Origin: Flexivirga endophytica
GTDB lineage: Bacteria; Actinomycetota; Actinomycetes; Actinomycetales; Dermatophilaceae
Assembly: GCF_014640635.1 (NCBI RefSeq)
Contig: NZ_BMHI01000003.1
Location: forward strand, 1-64,000
Direction of reading: 5' to 3'
Length of the DNA: 64,000 bases
Notes under the pieces: generated by a model
What the model saw: only the letters and a program-made list of their open reading frames with translations
Database searches by the model: none
What the model was told of the DNA's origin: nothing
In this document: positions 11,513 to 25,473 of the stretch, piece after piece
Layout: each line of letters starts with the position of its first letter
How positions within the stretch are numbered: the first letter of the stretch is position 1
Program-made: the position numbers and the translations under genes

Positions 11513-11553
11513 GTCGATCTACTTCGTGATCCGGCGGGCGAAGCCCACCAGGG

Positions 11554-12747
11554 TCACTTGTTGATCTTGGTGACCCGGCCGGCGCCGACGGTACGGCCGC
11601 CCTCGCGGATGGCGAAGCGCAGGCCCTCCTCCATGGCGATCGGCTGGATCAGCTGGACGGACATCTCGGTGTTGTCACCGGGCATGACCATCTCGGTGCC
11701 CTCCGGCAGCGTCACGACACCGGTGACGTCCGTGGTCCGGAAGTAGAACTGCGGACGGTAGTTGTCGTAGAACGGCGTGTGACGGCCACCCTCGTCCTTG
11801 CCCAGGATGTAGACCTGACCCTCGAACTCGGTGTGCGGGGTGATCGAACCCGGCTTCACGACGACCTGACCGCGCTCGACGTCCTCGCGCTTGGTGCCAC
11901 GGAGCAACAGGCCGACGTTCTCGCCCGCACGACCCTCGTCGAGCAGCTTGCGGAACATCTCGATGCCGGTCACGGTGGTCTTCTGCGACGTCTCCTTGAT
12001 GCCGACGATCTCGACCTCTTCGTTGACGTTGAGCACGCCGCGCTCGATACGACCGGTGACGACGGTGCCACGACCGGTGATCGTGAAGACGTCCTCGATC
12101 GGCATCAGGAAGGGCTTCTCGATGTCGCGGACCGGGTCCGGGATCGACTCGTCGACCGCGTCCATGAGCTCCTCGACCGACTTGGTCCACTCCGGGTCGC
12201 CCTCGAGCGCCTTGAGCGCCGAGACCTTCACGACCGGGGCGTTGTCGCCGTCGAACTCCTGGCTCGACAGCAGCTCACGGACCTCCATCTCGACGAGCTC
12301 GAGGATCTCCTCGTCGTCGACCATGTCGGCCTTGTTCAGCGCCACCAGGATGTAGGGAACGCCAACCTGACGGGCGAGCAGAACGTGCTCGCGGGTCTGC
12401 GGCATCGGGCCGTCAGTGGCCGCGACGACCAGGATGGCGCCGTCCATCTGAGCAGCACCGGTGATCATGTTCTTGACGTAGTCAGCGTGACCCGGGGCGT
12501 CGACGTGCGCGTAGTGACGCTTGTCGGTCTCGTACTCCTGGTGGGAGACGTTGATGGTGATACCGCGCTGGCGCTCCTCGGGAGCGTTGTCGATGTCCGC
12601 GAACGCCGACGCCTTGTTGAGGTCGGGGAACTTGTCCGCCAGCACCTTGGTGATAGCAGCCGTCAACGTGGTCTTGCCGTGGTCGACGTGACCGATGGTT
12701 CCGATGTTGACGTGCGGCTTGGTCCGCTCGAACTTGGCCTTAGCCAC
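11554..12747 (-). CDS. tuf: Elongation factor Tu
   Basis: The 397-aa product is EF-Tu, the GTPase that delivers aminoacyl-tRNA to the ribosome. The G1 motif [17 protein letters not shown] (G3) and NKADMVDD (G4) are present, with the usual C-terminal beta-barrel domains. GTG at 12747 is chosen as start because AAGGAGG lies 8 bases upstream and the protein then begins [12 protein letters not shown] as in relatives. It is the last gene of the rpsL-rpsG-fusA-tuf unit, 210 bases beyond fusA. A hairpin in that spacer could partly uncouple it. No copy of the GTATGNCG octamer occurs in the gene. Confidence 0.98.
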   Translation of the reverse strand: MAKAKFERTKPHVNIGTIGHVDHGKTTLTAAITKVLADKFPDLNKASAFADIDNAPEERQRGITINVSHQEYETDKRHYAHVDAPGHADYVKNMITGAAQMDGAILVVAATDGPMPQTREHVLLARQVGVPYILVALNKADMVDDEEILELVEMEVRELLSSQEFDGDNAPVVKVSALKALEGDPEWTKSVEELMDAVDESIPDPVRDIEKPFLMPIEDVFTITGRGTVVTGRIERGVLNVNEEVEIVGIKETSQKTTVTGIEMFRKLLDEGRAGENVGLLLRGTKREDVERGQVVVKPGSITPHTEFEGQVYILGKDEGGRHTPFYDNYRPQFYFRTTDVTGVVTLPEGTEMVMPGDNTEMSVQLIQPIAMEEGLRFAIREGGRTVGAGRVTKINK

Positions 12748-12915
12748 TGTGGGGTCCTCCTTCAAGGACTGTTGCTGACGCCGGGGCGGCGCCTTCGGTT
12801 GTGTTGGATGTGCTGATTGCGTCGATTCCGCGCGTAGGGCCTCGCTTGCTTCGCTGCGCGAGCCCCTGCTGTCATCGCCGCATCCTTATTGACAGCCGGG
12901 CTGACGATAAGCGCT

Positions 12916-12946
12916 GCGGCATACCACGATCAATTCGGTATGCCGC
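12916..12946 (-). terminator. Hairpin between fusA and tuf built from an inverted octamer pair
   Basis: GCGGCATACC and GGTATGCCGC form a perfect 10-bp stem around an 11-base loop, just after the fusA stop. Each arm contains one copy of the dispersed GTATGNCG motif. No strong T-run follows on the minus strand, so this may be a partial terminator or processing site. Confidence 0.6.
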
Positions 12947-12957
12947 GGCGCCCCGCG

Positions 12958-15072
12958 TCACTCGCCCCGGATCTTCTTGATGATCTCGTCCGCGACGTTC
13001 CGGGGAACCTCGGCGTACGAGTCGAACTGCATCGTGTAGTTGGCACGACCTTGGGTCTTGGACCGCAGGTCACCGACGTACCCGAACATCTCGGACAACG
13101 GCACGACCGCCTTGACGACCTTGGCGCCGCTGATGTCCTCCATGGCCTGGATCTGACCACGACGCGAGTTGAGGTCGCCGATCACATCGCCCATGTAGTC
13201 CTCGGGCGTGCGAACCTCGACGGCCATCATCGGCTCGAGCAGCGCCGGGTCGGCCTTGCGGGCCATCTCCTTGAGCGCCATCGAACCGGCGATCTTGAAC
13301 GCCATCTCCGAGGAGTCGACGTCGTGGTAGGCGCCGTCCAGCAGGATGGCCTTCACACCGACCAGCGGGTAGCCGGCCAGGATGCCGAGCTGCATGGCCT
13401 CCTGGATGCCTTGGTCGACCGACGGGATGTATTCGCGCGGCACGCGACCACCGGTGACCTTGTTCTCGAACTCGTAGAGCTCGCCGTCCTCGGTGTTCAG
13501 CGGCTCGAGCGTCAACTGCACCTTCGCGAACTGACCGGATCCACCGGTCTGCTTCTTGTGGGTGTAGTCGTACTTCTCGACCGACCGACGGATGGTCTCG
13601 CGGTAGGCGACCTGCGGTGCACCGACGTTGGCCTCGACCTTGAACTCGCGCTTCATGCGGTCGACGATGATGTCCAGGTGCAGCTCGCCCATACCGCCGA
13701 TGACGGTCTGGCCGGTCTCCTCGTCCAGACGGACGGTGAAGGTCGGGTCCTCCTGCGCCAGCTTCTGGATCGCGGTGCCCAGCTTCTCCTGGTCGCTCTT
13801 GGTCTTGGGCTCGATCGCCACGTGGATGACCGGCTCCGGGAAGCTCATCGACTCCAGAACGATCTGCTCGTTCGGGTCGCTGAGCGTGTCACCAGTGGTG
13901 GTGTCCTTCAGACCGATCGCCGCGTAGATGTGACCGGCGACCGCTTCCTCGACCGGGTTCTCCTTGTTGGCGTGCATCTGGAAGAGCTTGCCGACGCGCT
14001 CCTTGCGACCCTTGGTCGAGTTGACGACGGCGCTGCCGGCAGCGATGCGGCCGGAGTAGACCCGGATGAAGGTCAGCGTCCCGAAGAACGGGTGCGCGGC
14101 GACCTTGAAGGCCAGCGCCGAGAACGGCTCGTCCTTGCTCGGCGCGCGAGTGATCTCGACGTCCTCGTCGCCCGGCTTGTGACCGATCATCGGGGGCACG
14201 TCCAGCGGCGACGGGAGGTAGTCCACCACGGCGTCCAGCATCGGCTGCACACCACGGTTCTTGAACGCCGAGCCACACAGGATCGGGTAGAGGTCGGAGT
14301 TGACCGTGAGCTTGCGGATGGCCGACTTGATCTCGTCGGTCGTGAGCTCGCCGCCGTCGAGGTACTTCTCCATCAGCGCGTCGTCGGCCTCGGCAACCCG
14401 TTCGACCAGTGCCTGACGGTATTCGTCGGCCTTCGCCTTGAGGTCGTCCGGGATCTCCTGGATCTCGTACTTGGCGCCCATGGTGACGTCACCCTTGGCG
14501 TCACCCGGCCACACCAGCGCGCGCATCTCGACCAGGTCGACGACGCCGACGAAGTCGGACTCGGCACCGATCGGCAGCTGCAGCACCAGCGGCTCCGCAC
14601 CCAGACGGTCCTTGACCGTCTGGACGGTGAAGTAGAAGTCCGCGCCCATCTTGTCCATCTTGTTGACGAATGCGATGCGGGGGACGTCGTACTTGTCGGC
14701 CTGACGCCACACGGTCTCGGACTGGGGCTCCACGCCCTCCTTGCCGTCGAACACGGCAACGGCACCGTCGAGCACACGCAGCGAACGCTCCACCTCGACG
14801 GTGAAGTCGACGTGACCCGGGGTGTCGATGATGTTGATCTGGGTACCGTCCCAGAAGGAGGTGACGGCAGCGGAGGTGATGGTGATTCCCCGCTCCTTCT
14901 CCTGCTCCATCCAGTCGGTCGTCGAGGCACCGTCGTGGGTCTCACCGATCTTGTGGTTCACACCGGTGTAGAACAGGATGCGCTCGGTCGTCGTGGTCTT
15001 ACCGGCATCGATGTGCGCCATGATGCCGATGTTGCGAACCTTTTTCAGGTCGGTCAGCACGTCGAGTGCCAC
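12958..15072 (-). CDS. fusA: Elongation factor G
   Basis: The 704-aa product is the translocation GTPase EF-G. Visible motifs are [15 protein letters not shown] (P-loop), [10 protein letters not shown] (switch I), [12 protein letters not shown] (G3) and [10 protein letters not shown] (G4), followed by domains II-V. A GTG start at 15072 is preceded by a weak AAGAAG site. It is third in the str operon, with a 106-base spacer after rpsG that contains two stems. The gene has no GTATGNCG copy over its 2.1 kb. Confidence 0.98.
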   Translation of the reverse strand: MALDVLTDLKKVRNIGIMAHIDAGKTTTTERILFYTGVNHKIGETHDGASTTDWMEQEKERGITITSAAVTSFWDGTQINIIDTPGHVDFTVEVERSLRVLDGAVAVFDGKEGVEPQSETVWRQADKYDVPRIAFVNKMDKMGADFYFTVQTVKDRLGAEPLVLQLPIGAESDFVGVVDLVEMRALVWPGDAKGDVTMGAKYEIQEIPDDLKAKADEYRQALVERVAEADDALMEKYLDGGELTTDEIKSAIRKLTVNSDLYPILCGSAFKNRGVQPMLDAVVDYLPSPLDVPPMIGHKPGDEDVEITRAPSKDEPFSALAFKVAAHPFFGTLTFIRVYSGRIAAGSAVVNSTKGRKERVGKLFQMHANKENPVEEAVAGHIYAAIGLKDTTTGDTLSDPNEQIVLESMSFPEPVIHVAIEPKTKSDQEKLGTAIQKLAQEDPTFTVRLDEETGQTVIGGMGELHLDIIVDRMKREFKVEANVGAPQVAYRETIRRSVEKYDYTHKKQTGGSGQFAKVQLTLEPLNTEDGELYEFENKVTGGRVPREYIPSVDQGIQEAMQLGILAGYPLVGVKAILLDGAYHDVDSSEMAFKIAGSMALKEMARKADPALLEPMMAVEVRTPEDYMGDVIGDLNSRRGQIQAMEDISGAKVVKAVVPLSEMFGYVGDLRSKTQGRANYTMQFDSYAEVPRNVADEIIKKIRGE

Positions 15073-15119
15073 GTTGTCTTCTTTCGTGAGTTCTTGAGTG
15101 GTTCAGACTCGGTTGTGAT

Positions 15120-15172
15120 GGACGGCGTCGCCGTCCGGGCCCGTCGCCCGATGCCGTGGCATCGGGCGACGG
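15120..15172 (-). promoter_or_regulatory. Two tandem hairpins in the rpsG-fusA spacer
   Basis: Positions 15141-15155 and 15158-15172 are perfect 15-bp inverted arms, and 15120-15126/15130-15136 are perfect 7-bp arms (GGACGGC/GCCGTCC). Neither is followed by a T-run on the minus strand, so simple termination is unlikely. RNA processing, stability or translational control is possible. Confidence 0.5.
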
Positions 15173-15178
15173 CACGCA

Positions 15179-15649
15179 TCACCAGCGGTAGTGCGCGAAG
15201 GCCCGGTTGGACTCGGCCATCTTGTGGGTGTCCTCACGGCGCTTGACCGCGGCACCCAGGCCGTTGCTCGCGTCGAGGATTTCGTTCATGAGGCGCTCGG
15301 TCATCGTCTTCTCCCGACGCTGACGGGCGTAGCCGACGAGCCAGCGCAGCGACAGCGTGGTCGCGCGACCCGGCTTGACCTCGACCGGGACCTGGTAGGT
15401 CGCACCGCCGACGCGGCGGCTCTTGACCTCGAGGCTCGGCTTGACGTTGTCCAGCGCGCGCTTCAGCGTGACGACCGGGTCGGTGCCGGTCTTCTCACGG
15501 CAACCTTCCATGGCGCCGTAGACGATGCGCTCGGCGATGGACTTCTTGCCGTCCAGCAGGATCTTGTTGACCAGCTGGGTGACCAACGGGGAACCGTAGA
15601 CCGGGTCGACGACGAGCGGGCGCTTGGGAGCGGGGCCCTTGCGAGGCAT
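15179..15649 (-). CDS. rpsG: 30S ribosomal protein S7
   Basis: The 156-aa product begins [20 protein letters not shown] and ends [13 protein letters not shown], the standard S7 sequence and length. S7 nucleates assembly of the 30S head. Its ATG shares one base with the rpsL stop codon (TAATG), so the two genes are translationally coupled. The ribosome site GGAG lies inside the end of rpsL. Confidence 0.98.
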   Translation of the reverse strand: MPRKGPAPKRPLVVDPVYGSPLVTQLVNKILLDGKKSIAERIVYGAMEGCREKTGTDPVVTLKRALDNVKPSLEVKSRRVGGATYQVPVEVKPGRATTLSLRWLVGYARQRREKTMTERLMNEILDASNGLGAAVKRREDTHKMAESNRAFAHYRW

Positions 15650-16023
15650 TACTTCTTCTCCTTCTTCGCGCCGTAATGGGAACGAGCCTGCTGGCGGCCC
15701 TTGACACCCTGGGTGTCGAGCGAGCCGCGGACGATCTTGTAACGCACGCCCGGCAGGTCCTTCACACGACCGCCACGCACGAGCACGATCGAGTGCTCCT
15801 GCAGGTTGTGGCCGACGCCCGGGATGTAAGCGGTGACCTCGATGCCCGAGGTGAGGCGAACACGCGCGACCTTGCGAAGCGCGGAGTTCGGCTTCTTCGG
15901 GGTCGTCGTGTAGACGCGGGTGCACACACCGCGTCGCTGGGGGCTGCCCTTGAGAGCCGGCGTCTTGATCTTGGCGATCTTGTCCTGCCGACCCTTGCGG
16001 ACGAGCTGGTTGATTGTAGGCAA
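15649..16023 (-). CDS. rpsL: 30S ribosomal protein S12 (TTG start)
   Basis: The 124-aa product is S12, part of the decoding centre. The streptomycin-relevant segments [11 protein letters not shown] and [12 protein letters not shown] carry the wild-type lysines. The N-terminus [11 protein letters not shown] fixes the start, which is a TTG codon with GGAG 8 bases upstream; no in-frame ATG or GTG is available nearby. It is the first gene of the str operon. Confidence 0.97.
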   Translation of the reverse strand: MPTINQLVRKGRQDKIAKIKTPALKGSPQRRGVCTRVYTTTPKKPNSALRKVARVRLTSGIEVTAYIPGVGHNLQEHSIVLVRGGRVKDLPGVRYKIVRGSLDTQGVKGRQQARSHYGAKKEKK

Positions 16024-16439
16024 CCTACTGTCTCCGTAACTGATCGAATCTTGTCTGCTGGCACGGGTTCACACCCGCGCCAACTCCTTGGTTTTCCCGG
16101 CCCCGCACGACCCCCGCAGTCGGGAGTGTCGGACCGGCGCTCTCCCCCGCACTTCCCGTATGACGAAAGGCCTGTCGGAAATCGACCGGCCGAAGCGCCC
16201 GATGAGCTGCCCGGCGAGAGCGTGTGATGGTCTGGTGCCACGCACGAACCGGCATACCCTGGAACGGGCGGCGGATCAGCGGGCAGGGCAGAGCCCACGC
16301 ACGAAGGACAATCCTACCGGTCCGCCACAGTGCCGCAAAATCGGTGCACTCCGCGCCCTACCGGTAACGCGCGACCTGTCGATCTGGCAGATTTACCGGT
16401 GCCACCGTTCACTGGATCCAGCTGGAAGTTGACTCACCT
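16024..16439. other. Divergent intergenic region between rpsL and the glycosyltransferase gene
   Basis: This 416-base stretch has no convincing coding frame. It must carry the str operon promoter (minus strand) and the glycosyltransferase promoter (plus strand), but I cannot assign -35/-10 boxes with confidence. Two copies of the GTATGNCG octamer occur, near 16157 and 16252. Confidence 0.5.
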
Positions 16440-17432
16440 GTGCCGGGAAACCCGCCACCCTCACACCCCGTGCTCTCCGTCGTGGTGCCGATGTACAACG
16501 AGGAGGACGTGCTGCCGCTGTTCGTGGAGCGGCTGCGTCCCGTGCTCGACGACATGACGGTGGGCTACGAGGTGATCGTCGTCGACGACGGATCCACCGA
16601 CAACACCCCGGTGCTGCTGCAGCGCGCGCTGCGCGACTGGCCCGGGCTGCGGATCGTGCGGCTGCGCGCCAACTCCGGTCACCAGGCGGCGATCTCGGCC
16701 GGACTGCAGCGCTCGCTGGGCGACTGGGTCGTGACGATCGACGCCGACCTGCAGGACCCGCCGGAGACCATCGCCCGGATGTATGGCGCAGCGGTCGCCC
16801 AGAACGTCGATGTCGTCTACGGGGTCCGCACCGACCGCACCACCGACTCCGCGTTCAAGCGGCATACGGCCGGTGCGTTCTACCGGTTGATGCGCCGGCT
16901 GGCCAAGCTCGACATCTCGCAGGACGCCGGCGACTTCCGGATGATGTCCCGCTCCACCGTCGATGCGATCGTCGCGCTGCCGGAGCACAACCGCGTCCTG
17001 CGCCTGGTGGTGCCGACGCTGGGGTTCCCGTCCACCACGGTCGAATACCGCCGCGACGCCCGCGCCGCCGGCGAGTCGAAATACCCGCTGTCCAAGATGA
17101 TCCGACTCACGCTCGACTCGATCACCGGCTTCTCCCAGGCGCCGCTGCGCTTCGCGACGTGGTTCAGCCTCTTCGGATTCGTCGTCGCCGCACTGGTCCT
17201 GGTCTACGTGGTGTGGAGCAAGCTGAACGGCGGGACGACGTCCGGTTGGGCGTCGACCGTGGTGATCCTGGCGGTCTTCTCAGGTCTGCAACTGCTCTGC
17301 CTGGGGATCCTCGGCGAGTATGTCGGCCGCACCTACACGGCCCTGCAGCAGCGACCCAGTTATTACGTCGCCTACGACTCGGACCACACCGGCCCACTGG
17401 GGTCCGCAGAGACCGACGAGCCGGTCGACTGA
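16440..17432 (+). CDS. GT2 family glycosyltransferase, polyprenyl-phosphate sugar transferase type
   Basis: The 330-aa product has an N-terminal GT-A domain with VVVPMYNEEDVL, EVIVVDDGSTDNT and TIDADLQDPPE (DxD-like). A QDAGDFRMMSR segment follows, as in DPM1/GtrB-like enzymes. Two C-terminal membrane segments lie at about residues 235-260 and 270-290. Such enzymes transfer a hexose from a nucleotide sugar to undecaprenyl or decaprenyl phosphate at the membrane. The start is a GTG with only a weak GGAAG site. The gene stands alone, divergent from rpsL and convergent on rpoC. Confidence 0.85.
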   Translation: MPGNPPPSHPVLSVVVPMYNEEDVLPLFVERLRPVLDDMTVGYEVIVVDDGSTDNTPVLLQRALRDWPGLRIVRLRANSGHQAAISAGLQRSLGDWVVTIDADLQDPPETIARMYGAAVAQNVDVVYGVRTDRTTDSAFKRHTAGAFYRLMRRLAKLDISQDAGDFRMMSRSTVDAIVALPEHNRVLRLVVPTLGFPSTTVEYRRDARAAGESKYPLSKMIRLTLDSITGFSQAPLRFATWFSLFGFVVAALVLVYVVWSKLNGGTTSGWASTVVILAVFSGLQLLCLGILGEYVGRTYTALQQRPSYYVAYDSDHTGPLGSAETDEPVD

Positions 17433-17460
17433 ACCGCCGGTCCACCACCCACCCCTTCAC

Positions 17461-17550
17461 CGAGGGGACACCGCATCATCGAGAGGACAGGCGAATCGAA
17501 CCCGAATCGCCCGATTCCCCTGTCCCCTCGATGTGTCGCCTGTCCTCTCG
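17461..17550. repeat. Intergenic element with interleaved inverted repeats (A-B-A'-B')
   Basis: A is CGAGGGGACA at 17461-17470 and its exact complement A' is at 17521-17530. B is CGAGAGGACAGGCGA at 17480-17494 and its exact complement B' is at 17536-17550. The pairs interleave, so A:A' plus B:B' would be a pseudoknot. A and B differ by one base in their first ten, so nested A:B'/B:A' pairing is also nearly possible. A small GAATCG/CGATTC stem lies in the centre. The element abuts the rpoC terminator. Confidence 0.8.
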
Positions 17551-17557
17551 GCGAAAG

Positions 17558-17591
17558 GGAAAGCCCCCGACCAAACGGCCGGGGGCTTTCC
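17558..17591. terminator. Terminator of rpoC, possibly bidirectional
   Basis: A perfect 12-bp stem (GGAAAGCCCCCG and its complement) with a 10-base loop lies 17 bases past the rpoC stop codon, between two convergent genes. Confidence 0.85.
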
Positions 17592-17607
17592 AATTACTTA
17601 ACCTTGA

Positions 17608-21504
<3,897 letters not shown>

Positions 21505-21565
21505 GTTGTGCCTTCCTTCTCGTGTCTAGCGAAAGTCTGAAAAGAGTTGGGAAATAAAGGTGTTG

Positions 21566-21604
21566 GTGTAGGTATGCCGGAGGCTGTCCGGCATACCTAC
21601 ACCG
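21566..21604 (-). terminator. Strong hairpin between rpoB and rpoC built from an inverted octamer pair
   Basis: Perfect 17-bp arms (GGTGTAGGTATGCCGGA and its complement) flank a 5-base loop 11 bases after the rpoB stop. On the minus strand it is followed by a T-rich run (ACACCTTTATTTCCC), so partial termination before rpoC is plausible. Each arm carries one GTATGNCG copy. Confidence 0.75.
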
Positions 21605-21614
21605 GTGGTCTGTC

Positions 21615-24600
21615 TCAGACTTCCTCGACCGAACTCGGCTCACGCCGGCTCAGGTCGATGCCGAGCTCCTCCGCAGCGCGGAAGACCTCCTGGTCGGAAT
21701 CGCGCAGGTCGATCAGGCTGCCGTCGCTGGAGAGCACCTCGACGTTGAGGCACAACGACTGCATTTCCTTGATCAGGACCTTGAACGACTCCGGAATGCC
21801 GGGCTCGGGGATGTTTTCGCCCTTGACGATGGCCTCGTAGACCTTCACGCGGCCCGTCACGTCGTCCGACTTGATCGTCAGCAACTCCTGCAGGGCGTAG
21901 GCGGCGCCATACGCCTCCAGTGCCCAGACCTCCATCTCACCGAAGCGCTGGCCACCGAACTGGGCCTTACCGCCGAGCGGCTGCTGGGTGATCATCGAGT
22001 AGGGACCCGTGGAGCGTGCGTGGATCTTGTCGTCGACCAGGTGGTGGAGCTTCAGGATGTACATGTAGCCCACCGACACCGGCTCCGGGAACGGCTCGCC
22101 GGAGCGACCGTCGAAGAGCCGGGTCTTGCCGGTGTGGTCCAGCAGACGCACGCCGTCGCGCGTCGGCAGGGTCGCGTCCAGCAGACCGGTGACGACGTCC
22201 TCGGACGCACCGTCGAAGACCGGCGATGCGACGCGGGAGTTCGGCGGGGCCTCCTGGGCGTCCGGCGCGATCTGCTTGGCGAACTCGGGGTCACCCTCGA
22301 TCTTCCAACCACGCGACGCCGACCAACCCAGGTGCAGCTCCAGGATCTGACCGAGGTTCATACGACGCGGCACACCGTGCGGGTTCAGCACGACGTCGAC
22401 CGGCGTGCCGTCCTCCAGGAACGGCATGTCCTCGACGGGCAGGATCTTGGAGATGACGCCCTTGTTGCCGTGGCGGCCGGCAAGCTTGTCACCGTCGGTG
22501 ATCTTGCGCTTGTTGGCCACGTAGACGCGCACCAGCTGGTTGACGCCCGGGGGCAACTCGTCGCCCTCTTCGCGGTCGAAGACCTTGACGCCGATGACCG
22601 TGCCGGTCTCGCCGTGCGGGACCTTCATCGAGGTGTCGCGCACCTCGCGCGCCTTCTCACCGAAGATCGCGCGGAGCAGACGCTCCTCGGGGGTCAGCTC
22701 GGTCTCGCCCTTGGGAGTGACCTTGCCGACCAGCAGGTCGCCGTCGCGGACCTCGGCACCGATGCGGATGATGCCGCGCTCGTCCAGGTCGGCCAGCACG
22801 TCCTCGCTGACGTTGGGTATGTCGCGAGTGATCTCCTCCGGACCCAACTTGGTGTCGCGGGCGTCGATCTCGTGCTCTTCGATGTGGATCGAGCTGAGCG
22901 TGTCGTCCTGCACCAGCCGCTGGCTCAGGATGATGGCGTCCTCGAAGTTGTGACCCTCCCACGACATGAACGCCACGAGGAGGTTCTTGCCGAGCGCCAT
23001 CTCGCCACCGTCGGTCGCGGGACCGTCGGCGATGACCGCGCCGGCCTCCACGCGGGAGCCGTTCTCGACGACCACGCGGTGGTTGTAGCAGTTACCCGCG
23101 TTGGAGCGGATGAACTTGCTGATCCGGTAGGTCGTCTGGGTGCCGTCGTCGTTGAGGACCGTCACCAGGTCGGCGGAGACCTCGGTCACGACGCCGGCCT
23201 TCTCGGCACGGACGACGTCACCGGAGTCGAGCGCCGCACGGTGCTCCATACCGGTGCCGACCAGCGGCGCCTCGGCGCGCACCAACGGCACGGCCTGACG
23301 CTGCATGTTGGCGCCCATCAGCGCACGTGAGGTGTCGTCGTGCTCCAGGAACGGGATCAACGCGGTGGCCGCGGAGACCATCTGGCGCGGCGACACGTCC
23401 ATGTAGTCGACCTCGTCGGCCGGCACGTCCTCGGACTCGCCACCGCGGCGACGGCTGAGGACGCGGTCCTCGGCGAACCGGCTGTCGTCGGTCAGCACGG
23501 CGTTGGCCTGCGCGATGACGAAGTTGTCCTCCTCGTCGGCGGACAGGTAGTGGATCTCGTCGGTGACGTGACCGCTCTTGACCTTGCGGTAGGGCGTCTC
23601 GATGAAACCGAACGCGTTGATCCGACCGTAGGACGCCAGCGAACCGATCAGACCGATGTTGGGACCTTCAGGGGTCTCGATCGGGCACATGCGGCCGTAG
23701 TGGCTGGGGTGGACGTCACGGACCTCCATGCCGGCACGGTCACGGGACAGACCACCCGGGCCGAGAGCGTTCAGACGCCGCTTGTGCGTCAGCCCCGACA
23801 GCGGGTTGTTCTGGTCCATGAACTGCGACAGCTGGCTGGTGCCGAAGAACTCCTTGATGGAGGCGACGACCGGCCGGATGTTGATCAGGGTCTGCGGCGT
23901 GATGGCCTCGACGTCCTGGGTCGTCATCCGCTCACGCACGACGCGCTCCATCCGGGACAGGCCCGTGCGGACCTGGTTCTGGATGAGCTCGCCGACGTTG
24001 CGGATGCGGCGGTTGCCGAAGTGGTCGATGTCGTCGACCTCTACGCGCAGGTCGATCTCTTCGCCGTCGCGGTGACCCTTGATGGTCTCCTGGCCGGCGT
24101 GCAGAGCGACGAGGTACTTGATCGTCGCGACGATGTCGTCGACGGCCAGCGTGCTGTCGTTGATCGACGCCTCGAGGCCGAGCTTCTTGTCGATCTTGTA
24201 GCGGCCGACCTTGGCCAGGTCATAGCGCTTGCCGTTGAAGTAGAGGTTGTCCAGGAGGTTCTGGGCGGCCTCGCGGGTGGGCGGCTCGCCCGGACGCAGC
24301 TTGCGGTAGATGTCGAGCAGCGCCTCGTCCTGGCTGGCGGTGTGGTCCTTCTCCAGCGTCGCGCGGATGGACTCGTACTCGCCGAACTCCTCGAGGATCT
24401 GCGCCTCGCTCCAGCCGAGCGCCTTCAGCAGCACGGTGACCGACTGCTTGCGCTTGCGGTCGACGCGCACGCCGACCTGGTCGCGCTTGTCGATCTCGAA
24501 CTCCAGCCAGGCACCGCGGCTCGGGATGATCTTGGAGGTGAAGACGTCCTTGTCGGAGGTCTTGTCCAGCGACCGCTCGAAGTAGACGCCCGGGCTGCGG

Positions 24601-25094
24601 ACGAGCTGCGAGACGACGACACGCTCGGTGCCGTTGATGATGAACGTGCCGCGGTCGGTCATGAGCGGGAAATCGCCCATGAAGACCGTCTGGCTCTTGA
24701 TCTCACCGGTGGTGGAGTTCATGAACTCCGCGGTGACGAACAGGGGCGCGGCATACGTCATGTCGCGCTCTTTGCACTCCTCGATGGAGTACTTGACTTC
24801 CTCGAACCGGTGGTCGCGGAAGGACAGGCTCATCGAACCGGAGAAGTCCTCGATCGGGGAGATCTCCTCGAAGATCTCCTCCAGGCCGGACCGGTCCGGA
24901 ACGTCGACCTTGCCGGCGGCCTTGGCCTCGGCCACACGGGCCTGCCAACGCTCGTTGCCGAGCAACCAGTCGAAGCTGTCGGTCTGCAGGGCCAACAGGT
25001 CGGGAACTTCCAGGGGTTCGCGAATTTTGGCGAACGACAGACGGCCCGAAGCCGTCTTTGCCGAGGAGAGGGATTGTGTGCGCGAGGCAGCCAA
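21615..25094 (-). CDS. rpoB: RNA polymerase beta subunit (TTG start, Asn at the main rifampicin position)
   Basis: The 1159-aa product is the beta subunit. The rifampicin region reads [18 protein letters not shown] followed by [20 protein letters not shown]. Asn442 replaces the Ser found at the equivalent of E. coli Ser531; the Gln, Asp and His of the other common resistance positions are unchanged. The start is TTG at 25094 with GAAGGA 7 bases upstream, and the N-terminus [12 protein letters not shown] fits relatives. rpoC follows. A candidate promoter lies about 195 bases upstream. Confidence 0.97.
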   Translation of the reverse strand: MAASRTQSLSSAKTASGRLSFAKIREPLEVPDLLALQTDSFDWLLGNERWQARVAEAKAAGKVDVPDRSGLEEIFEEISPIEDFSGSMSLSFRDHRFEEVKYSIEECKERDMTYAAPLFVTAEFMNSTTGEIKSQTVFMGDFPLMTDRGTFIINGTERVVVSQLVRSPGVYFERSLDKTSDKDVFTSKIIPSRGAWLEFEIDKRDQVGVRVDRKRKQSVTVLLKALGWSEAQILEEFGEYESIRATLEKDHTASQDEALLDIYRKLRPGEPPTREAAQNLLDNLYFNGKRYDLAKVGRYKIDKKLGLEASINDSTLAVDDIVATIKYLVALHAGQETIKGHRDGEEIDLRVEVDDIDHFGNRRIRNVGELIQNQVRTGLSRMERVVRERMTTQDVEAITPQTLINIRPVVASIKEFFGTSQLSQFMDQNNPLSGLTHKRRLNALGPGGLSRDRAGMEVRDVHPSHYGRMCPIETPEGPNIGLIGSLASYGRINAFGFIETPYRKVKSGHVTDEIHYLSADEEDNFVIAQANAVLTDDSRFAEDRVLSRRRGGESEDVPADEVDYMDVSPRQMVSAATALIPFLEHDDTSRALMGANMQRQAVPLVRAEAPLVGTGMEHRAALDSGDVVRAEKAGVVTEVSADLVTVLNDDGTQTTYRISKFIRSNAGNCYNHRVVVENGSRVEAGAVIADGPATDGGEMALGKNLLVAFMSWEGHNFEDAIILSQRLVQDDTLSSIHIEEHEIDARDTKLGPEEITRDIPNVSEDVLADLDERGIIRIGAEVRDGDLLVGKVTPKGETELTPEERLLRAIFGEKAREVRDTSMKVPHGETGTVIGVKVFDREEGDELPPGVNQLVRVYVANKRKITDGDKLAGRHGNKGVISKILPVEDMPFLEDGTPVDVVLNPHGVPRRMNLGQILELHLGWSASRGWKIEGDPEFAKQIAPDAQEAPPNSRVASPVFDGASEDVVTGLLDATLPTRDGVRLLDHTGKTRLFDGRSGEPFPEPVSVGYMYILKLHHLVDDKIHARSTGPYSMITQQPLGGKAQFGGQRFGEMEVWALEAYGAAYALQELLTIKSDDVTGRVKVYEAIVKGENIPEPGIPESFKVLIKEMQSLCLNVEVLSSDGSLIDLRDSDQEVFRAAEELGIDLSRREPSSVEEV

Positions 25095-25473
25095 GGATGG
25101 ATCCTTCCACAGGCATTCTAAGCGGGCGTTTCGATGTGCGCTTCCGATTCCTGCGGCGTCACCGCGACCGCTTCATGCAGACCGTGAGGCACGGCAGCAT
25201 GGCCCTGGAGTTTTCTGCGTCCCCGACACGAAATCGGGCACGCGGACAGAGCACGGTCAAAGGTGGGTTGGCTGGATACGGGCAGCGCAAAGCAACACCA
25301 TACCCGAAAAGTGCCCGCATGTCTACACGCGGTAGCGATCGAACCCCACAGCCCCCCTGGCCCGGAGATTCGATGGGACGAGCGTGCACCCTCTTCGCCC
25401 GCGGGTCAAGGGATACCGGCCAGTTTGGCGTGTCGCTTTCGACCCGAAGCGGAGGAGGGACCTGGTGGTGTGC
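25095..25473 (-). other. rpoB leader and upstream intergenic region
   Basis: The 379 bases between rpoB and the AraC-type gene hold no convincing gene. They contain a candidate rpoB promoter (25297-25325) and an approximately 195-base leader with no structure that I can name. The 3' side of the AraC gene shows no clear terminator. Confidence 0.5.
25297..25325 (-). promoter_or_regulatory. Candidate rpoB promoter
   Basis: On the minus strand TAGACA (25320-25325) is separated by exactly 17 bases from TATGGT (25297-25302). This is a good housekeeping-sigma match in a GC-rich genome, upstream of rpoB and with no competing gene. The transcription start would be near 25290. Confidence 0.55.

Noticed and set aside
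12889-15246. Plus-strand frame of 785 codons opposite fusA, and similar frames opposite rpoC and rpoB
   Set aside because: These are antisense shadows of highly codon-biased genes; the products are low-complexity and have no homologous features.
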